Shown: positions 1 to 7,509 of the stretch, piece by piece
How the letters are laid out: each line of letters opens with the position of its first letter
Position numbering within the stretch: position 1 is the stretch's first letter
From: DASQZT01 sp963728965
GTDB taxonomy: Bacteria; Acidobacteriota; Terriglobia; Bryobacterales; Bryobacteraceae
NCBI GenBank assembly: GCA_963728965.1
Contig: CAVSMH010000009.1
Coordinates: 92,097 to 156,096 of the forward strand
Direction: 5' to 3'
Length of the DNA: 64,000 bases
Position numbers and translations under genes: made by a program
The notes under the pieces: model-generated
Seen by the model: the letters and a program-made list of their open reading frames with translations, nothing else
Told to the model about the DNA's origin: nothing
The model's database searches: none

Positions 1-2
1 GC

Positions 3-437
3 TCGGGGAAGTACATGGTGATGGTGCGCGGCGATGTGGGTTCAGTGGAGGCGGCGGTATCGGCCGGAGTGCACGCCGGCAATTTCTCGGTGATCGACTC
101 GTTCGTGATCCCCAACCTGCACGAGTCCGTGTTCCCCGCCATCAGCGGCACGACGAAGGTGGAGGAACTGGAAGCGCTGGGGGTGGTGGAGTCGTTCTCG
201 GTGGCCTCTCTGATCGAGGGCGCCGATGCGGCGGTGAAGGCGGCCAATGTCCAGTTGATCGAGATCCGGCTGGCGATGGCCCTGGGCGGCAAGGCGTTCG
301 TGACACTGACGGGCAATGTGGCGGCCGTGGCGAGCGCGGTGGAAGCGGGCGCGCAGGTGGTCGGCCAGAAAGGGATGCTGGTGAACAAGGTCGTCATTCC
401 GCACCCGCGCCCGGAACTGCTCAACGAGATGATCTGA
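3..437 (+). CDS. BMC-T type microcompartment shell protein (5' truncated)
   Basis: The reading frame is open to the left window edge, so the start is missing; 145 codons remain. Visible sequence holds the end of one BMC fold (GKYMVMVRGDVGSVEAAV, then LHESVF) and most of a second (EIRLAMALGGKAFVTLTG, ending VVIPHPRPEL), the tandem arrangement of BMC-T trimers that form pseudohexameric tiles of bacterial microcompartment shells, often with a central pore. Its substrate class cannot be told because the enzymatic genes lie outside the window. The next gene is convergent and flagellar, so the microcompartment locus ends here. Family assignment is from sequence pattern. Confidence 0.85.
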   Translation, partial: SGKYMVMVRGDVGSVEAAVSAGVHAGNFSVIDSFVIPNLHESVFPAISGTTKVEELEALGVVESFSVASLIEGADAAVKAANVQLIEIRLAMALGGKAFVTLTGNVAAVASAVEAGAQVVGQKGMLVNKVVIPHPRPELLNEMI

Positions 438-494
438 TCCAGCGCGGCTTGGCCGGCCGGCGTGCCGAGGCTCTTCACCGGTCGGTGGCTTCCG

Positions 495-1406
495 TCATCC
501 CAGGTAGTCGAACAGGCTGCTGTGCGGCATGCGGGACTGCATCTGGAAAGCCGCTTGAAGCTGCGTGGTGGCGCTGGACAGCTCCAGCGCCGCGCTGGTG
601 ATATCGGCGTCTTCCTTCGCCGACATCTCCGTCTGGAGCCGGGTACCGTAGCTGTCCGCGAAATCGGTTGCCGACTGGATTCGGGACTGGATTCCGCCAT
701 AAAACGCCTCCATGCTGTTGAGGTGCGTGCTGGCCTGGCGCAGCGGATCGATGGCGTTGGCGATGGCCGTGGAGTCGTTGCTCGTTAGCGCCTGGTACAA
801 ATTGCTCAGGGCCGTGAAGACGTTGGTCGGGAGCGGGTTGCCGGCGGCATCCCGGGCATCGAAGATGTCCTGCGCCGTCTTCGACGCCAGGAATGAGCCG
901 CCCGCGGGGTCTTCCACGCGGGACGTGGCCGCTGCCGGCGAGAGAAGCGTCACCGCGTCGCCGACCAATCCAAAAGTGGGGCTGTCGCCCCGGTCTCCGC
1001 TGAAAATATATCGCCCCTGAACCGATGTCTGGCTGAAGGACACCATCTGTTCGAGTAGCGATTGCACCTCCAGTGCGAGACTGTTGCGGGTTTCCGCGGT
1101 CTGGGTGAAGTTGGTCCCCTGGCTGGCGAGCGTGAGCGCCCGATCCATCAGGCTGATGGAAGAAGCCAGAGCGCCGTCGGCGGCATCGGCGTCGGATTTG
1201 GCGAGCACGAGATTGCCCTTGACCTGGCTATTGTGCTCGTTGGCGGCGCGGAGCTGGAGCAGCGAGCCGATCTGGTCGGGTGCATCGGAGGCCGCCGTAA
1301 TTCTCTTTCCGGAGGAGATCTGCCGGTTGGCGGTGGCCAGCCGATCCTGAATCCGTTCCACGTTGGCCAGAAAGAGTTCGGAGCTCGGATCTAGATTAGT
1401 GATCAT
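495..1406 (-). CDS. flgL: Flagellar hook-filament junction protein FlgL
   Basis: 303 aa, a normal FlgL length. The N-terminus carries the flagellin-like helical D0/D1 region with the typical signature QISSGKRITAASDAPD at about residues 28-43, and the C-terminus ends in another long helix rich in A, Q and L, as needed for coiled-coil packing in the filament axis. FlgL (HAP3) joins the hook cap region to the filament outside the cell after export by the flagellar type III apparatus. It follows flgK by 8 bases and is the last gene of the flgM-flgN-flgK-flgL run, so it is expected to be a late, sigma-28-dependent gene. Confidence 0.93.
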   Translation of the reverse strand: MITNLDPSSELFLANVERIQDRLATANRQISSGKRITAASDAPDQIGSLLQLRAANEHNSQVKGNLVLAKSDADAADGALASSISLMDRALTLASQGTNFTQTAETRNSLALEVQSLLEQMVSFSQTSVQGRYIFSGDRGDSPTFGLVGDAVTLLSPAAATSRVEDPAGGSFLASKTAQDIFDARDAAGNPLPTNVFTALSNLYQALTSNDSTAIANAIDPLRQASTHLNSMEAFYGGIQSRIQSATDFADSYGTRLQTEMSAKEDADITSAALELSSATTQLQAAFQMQSRMPHSSLFDYLG

Positions 1407-1414
1407 GTCGGCCT

Positions 1415-2857
1415 CTAGGGTTGCAGGATGTTGATCGCGGCTTCGGTCAACTGATTCAAGACCGTGATGAACCGCGAGTTGGCTTCGTAAGCTCGTTGAA
1501 ACTGGATGAGAACGGTCGCCTCCTGGTCGAGCGAGACGCCGGACATGTCCTGGCGTAGACTCTTTGCCTGAGCGACGGTACCCTGGCGAACCTCCAATTG
1601 ATCGGTGGCCTCATTCAGAGCGCTGCCGACTCGGGCGGCCATGGCGCCGTAGTACGCACTGTAACTGGCTCCGTTGATCCGGTCCTCGTCCTTTTGAGGG
1701 CTGGCAAGGGCCGCCAGAGCCAGCGGAATCCCATTGAAGATATATGGCGGTCCGGGGTCGATGGAACCCAGTTGGTCCGCGGTGACGCCCGCGACGACTC
1801 TCAGGGATTCGGCCGCCTTGGTATCGTTGGTGTCGTTGTACTGGAACAGCGCCGCACCCTGGACGGGCGGGGCGTCGTCCGTCACGTAACCCGAAAGCAG
1901 CACTTCGTTCACCCGGTCGGCGAACTTCTTCGCCATGGTGTTCAGATCTCCGGGTTGGTAGGCGTCGCCGAGATAGGACAGCAGTGTCTGGTTGCGCATT
2001 CGCAATAGCGCCCCCAGTTGTCCTCCGGTGGTTTTGGCGGTGATATCCGTACCGTCAGCTGCGACGATGTGCGCACTCGGCGGGGCATCGGGATAGACTA
2101 CCGCGTCATCGGTCGGCACTCCGAGCACCGGCGCGAGCCGGTATTGCCGGTCCTCCAGCAGCAGCGGGGTCTCACCGTTCAACAGCACGGCAACGGAGCC
2201 ATCCTGCTGAACAGACGCCGTGAAGTCGACGTACTGCGACAGATCCTCCAGCAGGGAGTTGACCTGGGCGTCGATGCCGGCATCGTTCTTGGCGCCGGCC
2301 ATGATCTGCTGGTTCCACGATTGCAGCTTGCCGACAATCGAATTGACCTGGTCCACCGTCTGCTGAACCTGCTGCCAAGTGTCCTGGGACAGGTTGTTCA
2401 GCCCAGTGGCGGTCTGCTGGAAGGCGGCCGCTACTTCGCCGGCGCGGTCGATTACGGTCAGCCGGGCGGTGGCATCGGTAGGACTTTGCCCCCAACCCGA
2501 AAAGCTCTGATAGAGGCGATCCAGGGCGGCGGTGATTCCGGAGCTCCCGGAAATATCGAAAAACGACTGGACTGCCTCCAGGCTGTTGACGTCCTGATTG
2601 GCTTGTCCCAGCAGGACGGTCTGGCGGCGGACTGCCTGTTCGGCATATTGGTTGCGGGCGCTGACCGTCTCCCCGGCGCGGACGCCGCCCATTACCCCCC
2701 AGCTCAAGTCGAGCGGCATGGCCTGCAAGCGCATGGTCTGTTTTGCGTAGCCCGGGGTGGAGGCGTTGGCTACATTGTTCTGGGTGACGGCGAGGACCTT
2801 GTCGTACGCGTTGAGCGCGTTGGAGGATGTCAGAAGCGAGGCGAGCAGATTGGACAT
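1415..2857 (-). CDS. flgK: Flagellar hook-associated protein FlgK
   Basis: 480 aa when started at the ATG at 2855-2857, chosen because an AAGGA box lies about 11 bases upstream and because the conserved N-terminal helix (MSNLLASLLTSSNALNAYDK) begins there. The rod/hook family motif NNVANASTPGYAKQ is near residue 28 and the C-terminal helix (FQRAYEANSRFITVLNQL) matches the axial-protein D0 domain. FlgK (HAP1) is the first hook-filament junction protein, exported through the flagellar type III system, normally with FlgN as chaperone; a FlgN-like gene lies immediately upstream. The in-frame extension to 2932 lacks family sequence. Confidence 0.93.
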   Translation of the reverse strand: MSNLLASLLTSSNALNAYDKVLAVTQNNVANASTPGYAKQTMRLQAMPLDLSWGVMGGVRAGETVSARNQYAEQAVRRQTVLLGQANQDVNSLEAVQSFFDISGSSGITAALDRLYQSFSGWGQSPTDATARLTVIDRAGEVAAAFQQTATGLNNLSQDTWQQVQQTVDQVNSIVGKLQSWNQQIMAGAKNDAGIDAQVNSLLEDLSQYVDFTASVQQDGSVAVLLNGETPLLLEDRQYRLAPVLGVPTDDAVVYPDAPPSAHIVAADGTDITAKTTGGQLGALLRMRNQTLLSYLGDAYQPGDLNTMAKKFADRVNEVLLSGYVTDDAPPVQGAALFQYNDTNDTKAAESLRVVAGVTADQLGSIDPGPPYIFNGIPLALAALASPQKDEDRINGASYSAYYGAMAARVGSALNEATDQLEVRQGTVAQAKSLRQDMSGVSLDQEATVLIQFQRAYEANSRFITVLNQLTEAAINILQP

Positions 2858-2864
2858 GGCGTTG

Positions 2865-3227
2865 CTATCCTTCGAAGCTGATCTTGGGTGGGTGAAGCAG
2901 CGGGGCAGGCTCGCCCCCCGGCTGATACCCATCCACCTTGGTGGCCAGCATCCGCGTCCACCGGCCGTGGTACTCGGCAGCGTGATCCAGTAGTTTGCCG
3001 GCGCGGCACACCGCCCGGTTCAGTTTCCAGGCTTCGGTGAGCGCATCCGCATCGCCAAGCGCGCCATGCAACCATTCGACATTGTTAGTCAGTTCCGAGG
3101 TCGCTTCCGCGAGCACGCCCGTGCAGCGATCGAGAACTTCGGGAGAAGGAGACGCCAGCCACGTACAGACCCGTTCCACCTGGGAACGGGCCGATTCCAT
3201 CCGCTGCGTCACCTCTCCGGCAGTCAT
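2865..3227 (-). CDS. FlgN-like flagellar export chaperone
   Basis: 120 aa, predicted largely helical, with no recognisable enzymatic motif. Position is the main evidence: it sits exactly between flgM and flgK, where flgN is found in many flagellated bacteria, 7 bases before flgK and 2 bases after the flgM stop. Its length fits FlgN, a cytoplasmic chaperone that binds the C-terminal helices of FlgK and FlgL and keeps them export-competent. Sequence similarity to FlgN is weak by eye, so the name rests on synteny and size; it could be an unrelated small flagellar protein. Confidence 0.6.
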   Translation of the reverse strand: MTAGEVTQRMESARSQVERVCTWLASPSPEVLDRCTGVLAEATSELTNNVEWLHGALGDADALTEAWKLNRAVCRAGKLLDHAAEYHGRWTRMLATKVDGYQPGGEPAPLLHPPKISFEG

Positions 3228-3229
3228 GT

Positions 3230-3538
3230 TCAGTCACCGCCCATGGCCAGGGCTTCGGCCACCATTCCGCGGCTCGTTCCGAAAGCGTCGGGCCGGTATT
3301 TGCCGGCCCGGTACTGGGCCGCCAACGCCTGGACGTTCTGAGCGCGACTGGATTCGTGGGAGGCGATGGCGCTTGACAGCCTTCCCAGGGTGCTCGACAG
3401 TTCGACCTTGTCGCTGTTTTTGTCGGCGCCACGCGCCGCCGCCCTGCTGCTGTCCGCCCCGTTTAACCGCTGGGTTTCCTGGGAACGGCCGGCTTCAGCG
3501 GCCGACCCACCCGTCAGATTCAAATCGTAGAGTCTCAT
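3230..3538 (-). CDS. flgM: Anti-sigma-28 factor FlgM
   Basis: 102 aa from the ATG at 3536-3538. The C-terminal half has the FlgM pattern: DKVELSSTLGRLSSAI, then helices with QNVQALAAQYRAGKYRPDAFG, matching the conserved R-V-x-x-L-x-x-x-I-x-x-G-x-Y block that binds sigma-28. FlgM holds FliA inactive in the cytoplasm until it is exported through the completed hook-basal body. An AAAGGA ribosome-binding site is about 11 bases upstream. First gene of flgM-flgN-like-flgK-flgL; a good sigma-28-like promoter lies 29 bases upstream, implying the usual autoregulated loop. Confidence 0.85.
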   Translation of the reverse strand: MRLYDLNLTGGSAAEAGRSQETQRLNGADSSRAAARGADKNSDKVELSSTLGRLSSAIASHESSRAQNVQALAAQYRAGKYRPDAFGTSRGMVAEALAMGGD

Positions 3539-3566
3539 ACGACACGCCGTCCTTTGGCTAAATGTC

Positions 3567-3594
3567 ATATCGGAGGAAACCTTGCGCCGCTTTA
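3567..3594 (-). promoter_or_regulatory. Sigma-28-like promoter of flgM operon
   Basis: Read on the minus strand, TAAA (3594-3591), a 16-base spacer, then TCCGATAT (3574-3567), seven of eight matches to the FliA -10 form GCCGATAW. Predicted start near 3560 gives a leader of about 22 nt that contains the AAAGGA box of flgM. Confidence 0.7.
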
Positions 3595-3627
3595 GGCCTT
3601 TTGAAAATATTTCCCGAAGAGTTTTTC

Positions 3628-3654
3628 TAAAGTTTTGCGGCCATCTGCCGATCG
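3628..3654 (+). promoter_or_regulatory. Sigma-28-like promoter of the sigma-54 activator gene
   Basis: TAAAGTTT (3628-3635), exactly 11 bases, then GCCGATCG (3647-3654). The consensus is TAAAGTTT-N11-GCCGATAA, so 14 of 16 bases match. The start codon used by the downstream gene (ATG 3665) begins only 10 bases after the -10 element, so a transcript from it would be leaderless or nearly so. Confidence 0.7.
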
Positions 3655-3664
3655 ATGGGATGAC

Positions 3665-4711
3665 ATGGAAGGTAACGATCGAACCTCCCGCGAACTGACA
3701 CGCCTGGCACTGGCCGTGGCGGCGGGAGACTGGCCGCGGTTGCTGGTGGGAGACAGCCCCCAAATGCGGCGTATGCACCATATCATCCGCATGGTGAGTT
3801 GCCGTCGGGCGACGGTGCTGATCACCGGGGAGACCGGAACGGGCAAAGAACTGGTGGCGCGCGCCTTGCATCTGGCTAGTGGCCGCTGCCGGGCACCCCT
3901 GGTGGCGGTGAATTGCAGCGCCTTGCCTGAGAACCTGCTGGAAGCCGAGCTTTTCGGACATGTGAAAGGCGCCTTTACCGGTGCTTTCCAGCATCGGGTG
4001 GGGCGCTTCGAACAAGCCCAGGGAGGCACCCTATTTCTCGATGAAATCGGGGATTTACCCATGGAGCTTCAGGCCAAACTCCTTCGCGTCCTTCAGGAAC
4101 GCGAGTTCCAGCGGCTGGGCAGTTCTGAGACGATGCGGCTCGATATCCGGGTGGTGGCTGCCACCAACCTCGATCTGGCGCTGCGCATCGAGCAGGGCCG
4201 CTTTCGCGAGGATCTTTTCTATCGTCTGAACGTCGTGCCGATCCAGATGCCGCCCTTGCGCGAGCGCCTCGGAGACATTCCGCTCTTAGTGCTGCACTTT
4301 GTCGAAAAGGTCTGTCGTCTGGAGTCCATCCCCCTCAGAACCGTTTCCGAGGATGCCATAGAGCGGCTCACCAACTACTCTTGGCCGGGGAATGTCCGTC
4401 AACTCGAGAATGCCGTGGAAATGGCGGTGGCCATGAGCGGAGACCAGTTAATGCTCCAGGCCTGTGATTTCCTGCTGCCAGAGCCCGCCTCGGCGCGTCC
4501 GCCCTCCCGAGGCAACGCCACGCCGTTCATCGCCCTGCCGGACGGCGGGCTGGACTTCGAAGGGACCGTGGCCGAAATCGAGCGCAGCATTCTGGACCAG
4601 GCACTGCGCCGGACCGGAGGGAACAAGAAGGCTGCGGCCAGCATGCTGCGCCTCAAACGGACCACGCTGTCGGCCAAAATCCGTGCGCTGGATGAATCGG
4701 TGTGCAACTGA
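3665..4711 (+). CDS. Sigma-54-dependent activator without receiver domain
   Basis: 348 aa. A AAA+ domain begins almost at the N-terminus: Walker A GETGTGKE at residues 55-62, the sigma-54 contact loop GAFTGA at 102-107, Walker B GGTLFLDE at about 120-127, and an arginine-finger region FREDLFYRLNVV. A Fis-type helix-turn-helix closes the protein (GNKKAAASMLRLKRTTLSAKI). There is only a short N-terminal tail, so no phosphorylation input is seen. It activates RNA polymerase carrying sigma-54. Divergent from flgMNKL, suggesting a FlrA/FleQ-like role in flagellar control; that is inference. ATG 3665 was preferred to an upstream TTG at 3635 because 3635 lies inside the promoter. Confidence 0.85.
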   Translation: MEGNDRTSRELTRLALAVAAGDWPRLLVGDSPQMRRMHHIIRMVSCRRATVLITGETGTGKELVARALHLASGRCRAPLVAVNCSALPENLLEAELFGHVKGAFTGAFQHRVGRFEQAQGGTLFLDEIGDLPMELQAKLLRVLQEREFQRLGSSETMRLDIRVVAATNLDLALRIEQGRFREDLFYRLNVVPIQMPPLRERLGDIPLLVLHFVEKVCRLESIPLRTVSEDAIERLTNYSWPGNVRQLENAVEMAVAMSGDQLMLQACDFLLPEPASARPPSRGNATPFIALPDGGLDFEGTVAEIERSILDQALRRTGGNKKAAASMLRLKRTTLSAKIRALDESVCN

Positions 4712-4719
4712 GCAAACGC

Positions 4720-6558
4720 CTACCAGAGATAGTCTTTCGCGATCGCCCGCTTGTCGTACCCGTCCAGTACGTGAACGACCCGTATCTTCTTCAGCGAAAC
4801 GGGGGAGAGCTGGCCGATGGGGATATAGATGATCGTCCGGCCCAGCCGCGAGGCGATGGTTTTGAAAATCGATCGCGGCGGCCTGGCGGCGACGTAAACC
4901 ACGAAGCGCTGCAAGGAATAGTCGAGCGCCGCAAGCAACAGCCGTTCCGCTTTCGACTCGGCAAACTCATAGTCTGGATCCTGCCATACGTCATACATGC
5001 GGCGGGGCGGCAGGCTCATCAGGAACCCGCCGTATTCCGCGCGGCCGATGCCCGGCCCGACCAGTTTGTCGAACGGAAAGGTGGAATAAAAAGCCATGTC
5101 CGACTCGTTCTGGTTCTCGCCGAGCCAGGTGGTGGTATAGGAATAGCGGTCCCCAGGGTCTTCGTCGAAGATGACCACGACCGCGCCGACATCGCCTTGC
5201 ACCTTCTGGAACTGGCGGACATAGATCCGCCCTTCATACCACTTGCGGATGGTCTCGCGAATGTCGACTCCGTCGAGCACCGAAGTGGTGAACGGTTCCA
5301 CTCGGGCACGCTCCTCCGAAATGACCGTCTTGCCTTTTCTTTTCAGAAACCTGCCGTAGTCCTCGATGACGAGGTCCTCGGGAGGATACGAGCAGATGCC
5401 GTTGCCGTTGAGCTGGCTGGCCCACTCCCCTGGTGACTTCTCTTTGGGGCGGGGCTTCAGGCCGCCAGGCCGAAGGCGCCGTTTGGTGGGGGGAAGCCGG
5501 CGGCGAAGCCGGATGCGGCGCGTCTCCAACCACACCTCCTCACCGGAGATCTTCACCGTGACGAGCTCCGCTTCGGACCGTTGCGGGGGGTAGCGTCCAG
5601 CCACGGTCCACACATCCCAGGCATAGTTGTCGTCGGCCACGCCGCGGGCAGCCACGGTGAGATCGAAGATTCCAGCAGACAGCTCATGGGCGGACAATGC
5701 GAGGTTGCGGGCGTAGCGCGCCAGCAAACGGCGCTGCCAGTGCGCGATACTCTCGCCGGTGCTGGCTTCATGCTCCTTCTCGGCTTCGCGAAACACCGCC
5801 AGTTGGGCGTGACGCCGGTCGATCCACTGGGTATCGGTCATCAACTTGCGAAAGGTTTCGTAGCGCCACTGAAGGGCCGGATACTCCACCGTGATCTCAC
5901 CCAGCGAATCGGGGTGAGGATTGAACAGTTCGACGCCCTCGCGGTGGCTCCGCACCAACGGCTGTGCCTGGGGCTCCTCCATCGCGTCCAGCAAGGGGTC
6001 AAGCAGATTGAGGGATACCACCACCATCACCCGGGCGGCGGGGTTCGTGCCTTGCAACTTCCAGGCGATACCGGCCGCGTGTTGCGACACTTCCGCCGAG
6101 CGGGCTTGCGGATATACGCGGTAGGCCTCGATGTACCGCGCCAGGCCAATGTAGCGGATGGCATAGGTGTCGGGGTAGTTGTCCTTCAGATGGGGTCGGG
6201 GGCCGGCATCGGGGTCGGCGAAGACGATCTCGGCGCCAACCTCGATTCCGGTACGGATTGCCTCGGTGAACGGGTCGGCTGGTTCGATGGGAACGTAGAC
6301 CGCTCCATCTTCCGCTCCCGGTTCGTCGTCCGGATAGAAGATCAGCGACATTTCCGGCAAGCGTCCTACCGCCTGAAGCCATGCCGGCTGGAGGGCCGCG
6401 GGAAGTTCGAGGGCGACGACCTCGGGCCGGTTCTCGAGGATGGCCTGGCGCACCTCAAGGGCAAATTCGAGCCGTCCGGGCACGACCGGGAAATACGTGA
6501 AACGGCCTCGTACGAGGCTTCCCGGATCGCCGGCCCTAGGGTCGATTTCTCCGGACAT
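4720..6558 (-). CDS. Large uncharacterised partner protein of MoxR ATPase
   Basis: 612 aa, soluble, no signal peptide or membrane helix seen. The N-terminal quarter (FTYFPVVPGRLEFALEVRQA, RPEVVALELPAAL) alternates strands and helices in a way reminiscent of TraB/ChaN-like folds, but this is a loose resemblance. The middle has a basic stretch around RLRRRLPPTKRRLRPG that looks like an unstructured linker. The last third (EDLVIEDYGRFLKRKGKTVI onward) looks like a separate domain. Its start overlaps the end of the MoxR gene by 23 bases, so the two are probably translated together and act together, as MoxR proteins usually do with VWA or other clients. No function can be assigned. Confidence 0.75.
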   Translation of the reverse strand: MSGEIDPRAGDPGSLVRGRFTYFPVVPGRLEFALEVRQAILENRPEVVALELPAALQPAWLQAVGRLPEMSLIFYPDDEPGAEDGAVYVPIEPADPFTEAIRTGIEVGAEIVFADPDAGPRPHLKDNYPDTYAIRYIGLARYIEAYRVYPQARSAEVSQHAAGIAWKLQGTNPAARVMVVVSLNLLDPLLDAMEEPQAQPLVRSHREGVELFNPHPDSLGEITVEYPALQWRYETFRKLMTDTQWIDRRHAQLAVFREAEKEHEASTGESIAHWQRRLLARYARNLALSAHELSAGIFDLTVAARGVADDNYAWDVWTVAGRYPPQRSEAELVTVKISGEEVWLETRRIRLRRRLPPTKRRLRPGGLKPRPKEKSPGEWASQLNGNGICSYPPEDLVIEDYGRFLKRKGKTVISEERARVEPFTTSVLDGVDIRETIRKWYEGRIYVRQFQKVQGDVGAVVVIFDEDPGDRYSYTTTWLGENQNESDMAFYSTFPFDKLVGPGIGRAEYGGFLMSLPPRRMYDVWQDPDYEFAESKAERLLLAALDYSLQRFVVYVAARPPRSIFKTIASRLGRTIIYIPIGQLSPVSLKKIRVVHVLDGYDKRAIAKDYLW

Positions 6559-7369
6559 AACGCAGCGCTTCCTCGCCCAGGACTTGGGTCACGGCAATCT
6601 CCAGGGCTTCGGTTTCGTGAGTTCGCTGAGTGGCCAGGCTCTTCAGCTTGATGGCGAATCGTGCCACACTGATGCCGTCCCTGACGGTATAGCGCTCGTC
6701 GGCGGCGTGGGCCATCTGAAGGAAGTCGGTGACATAGTTCAGAATGCGCTCCTCCGCGAAGGGCAGGTTTTCCTTCAGAATGTGGTATTCCTCGTCCCGC
6801 TCGGGAAAATCGATGAAAATCTGCGGCTGAAGCCGGGAGTGAATGTACTCCGGCAACTCGAACGTGGAGGCGTCGTCATTCATGGTGGCGACCAGGCGAA
6901 ACTTGGGATGGGCCGTGATTTTGATCCCAGCCACAATGGATTCCACGTACCGGCGATTGTCGAGCAGGGGCGCCAGGCTGGCCCAACTCTTCTCGCTCAT
7001 GCGGTTGCCCTCGTCGATGATGGCGATGCCTCCGCGCAGCATGGCGGTGACCAGCGGCGATGCCACGTAGCGCAAGCTGCCTGCGCCTTCGATCACGGGG
7101 GTGATCAGCAGGTCCTCCGGGCGGGTGTCCATGGTGGCCTGGAGGATGTAGACGTCACGGCCCATGCGCCGTCCCGCGGCGTATGCCAGGGTCGTCTTGC
7201 CAACCCCGGGCTTGCCCAGCAGGCGCGGGTTCATGGGCAAGTCCTGTTCGTTCACAACCATCCAGGCGGCCAACAACTGCCGCATCAGTTCGTCCTGGCC
7301 GACCCATTGAACGGCGAGTTCATCGGGATGTGCCAGGTGCAGGTTGACGCCTTCGATCTCAACCGTCAT
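6536..7369 (-). CDS. MoxR-family AAA+ ATPase
   Basis: 277 aa from ATG 7367-7369. Walker A GKPGVGKTT at about residues 52-60, Walker B GGIAIIDEGNR at about 112-122, sensor 1 VATMNDD, and a C-terminal lid helix bundle. MoxR ATPases are chaperone-like AAA+ proteins that mature or insert cofactors into client complexes. The in-frame upstream extension to 7684 is arginine- and proline-rich and has no family sequence, so it was not included. The only neighbour on the strand is the 612-aa unknown protein overlapping its 3' end; there is no VWA gene in sight. Confidence 0.88.
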   Translation of the reverse strand: MTVEIEGVNLHLAHPDELAVQWVGQDELMRQLLAAWMVVNEQDLPMNPRLLGKPGVGKTTLAYAAGRRMGRDVYILQATMDTRPEDLLITPVIEGAGSLRYVASPLVTAMLRGGIAIIDEGNRMSEKSWASLAPLLDNRRYVESIVAGIKITAHPKFRLVATMNDDASTFELPEYIHSRLQPQIFIDFPERDEEYHILKENLPFAEERILNYVTDFLQMAHAADERYTVRDGISVARFAIKLKSLATQRTHETEALEIAVTQVLGEEALRYVRRNRP

Positions 7370-7509
7370 AAGCCTGTACTCATTATGAGGCACCACGGGG
7401 CTCAGGGGACACCATGACGCTGCCGGGCACGCCGGCGGCACGGCGCGGGACACGGGTTGGCGAGCGATGATTGCCTCGGCGGCGAGCGGCGCCGCTCCGG
7501 CTCTCCTCC

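Noticed and set aside
5581..6651. Plus-strand open frame of about 350 codons
   Set aside because: Antisense to the MoxR-partner gene, His- and Gly-rich, with no recognisable fold.
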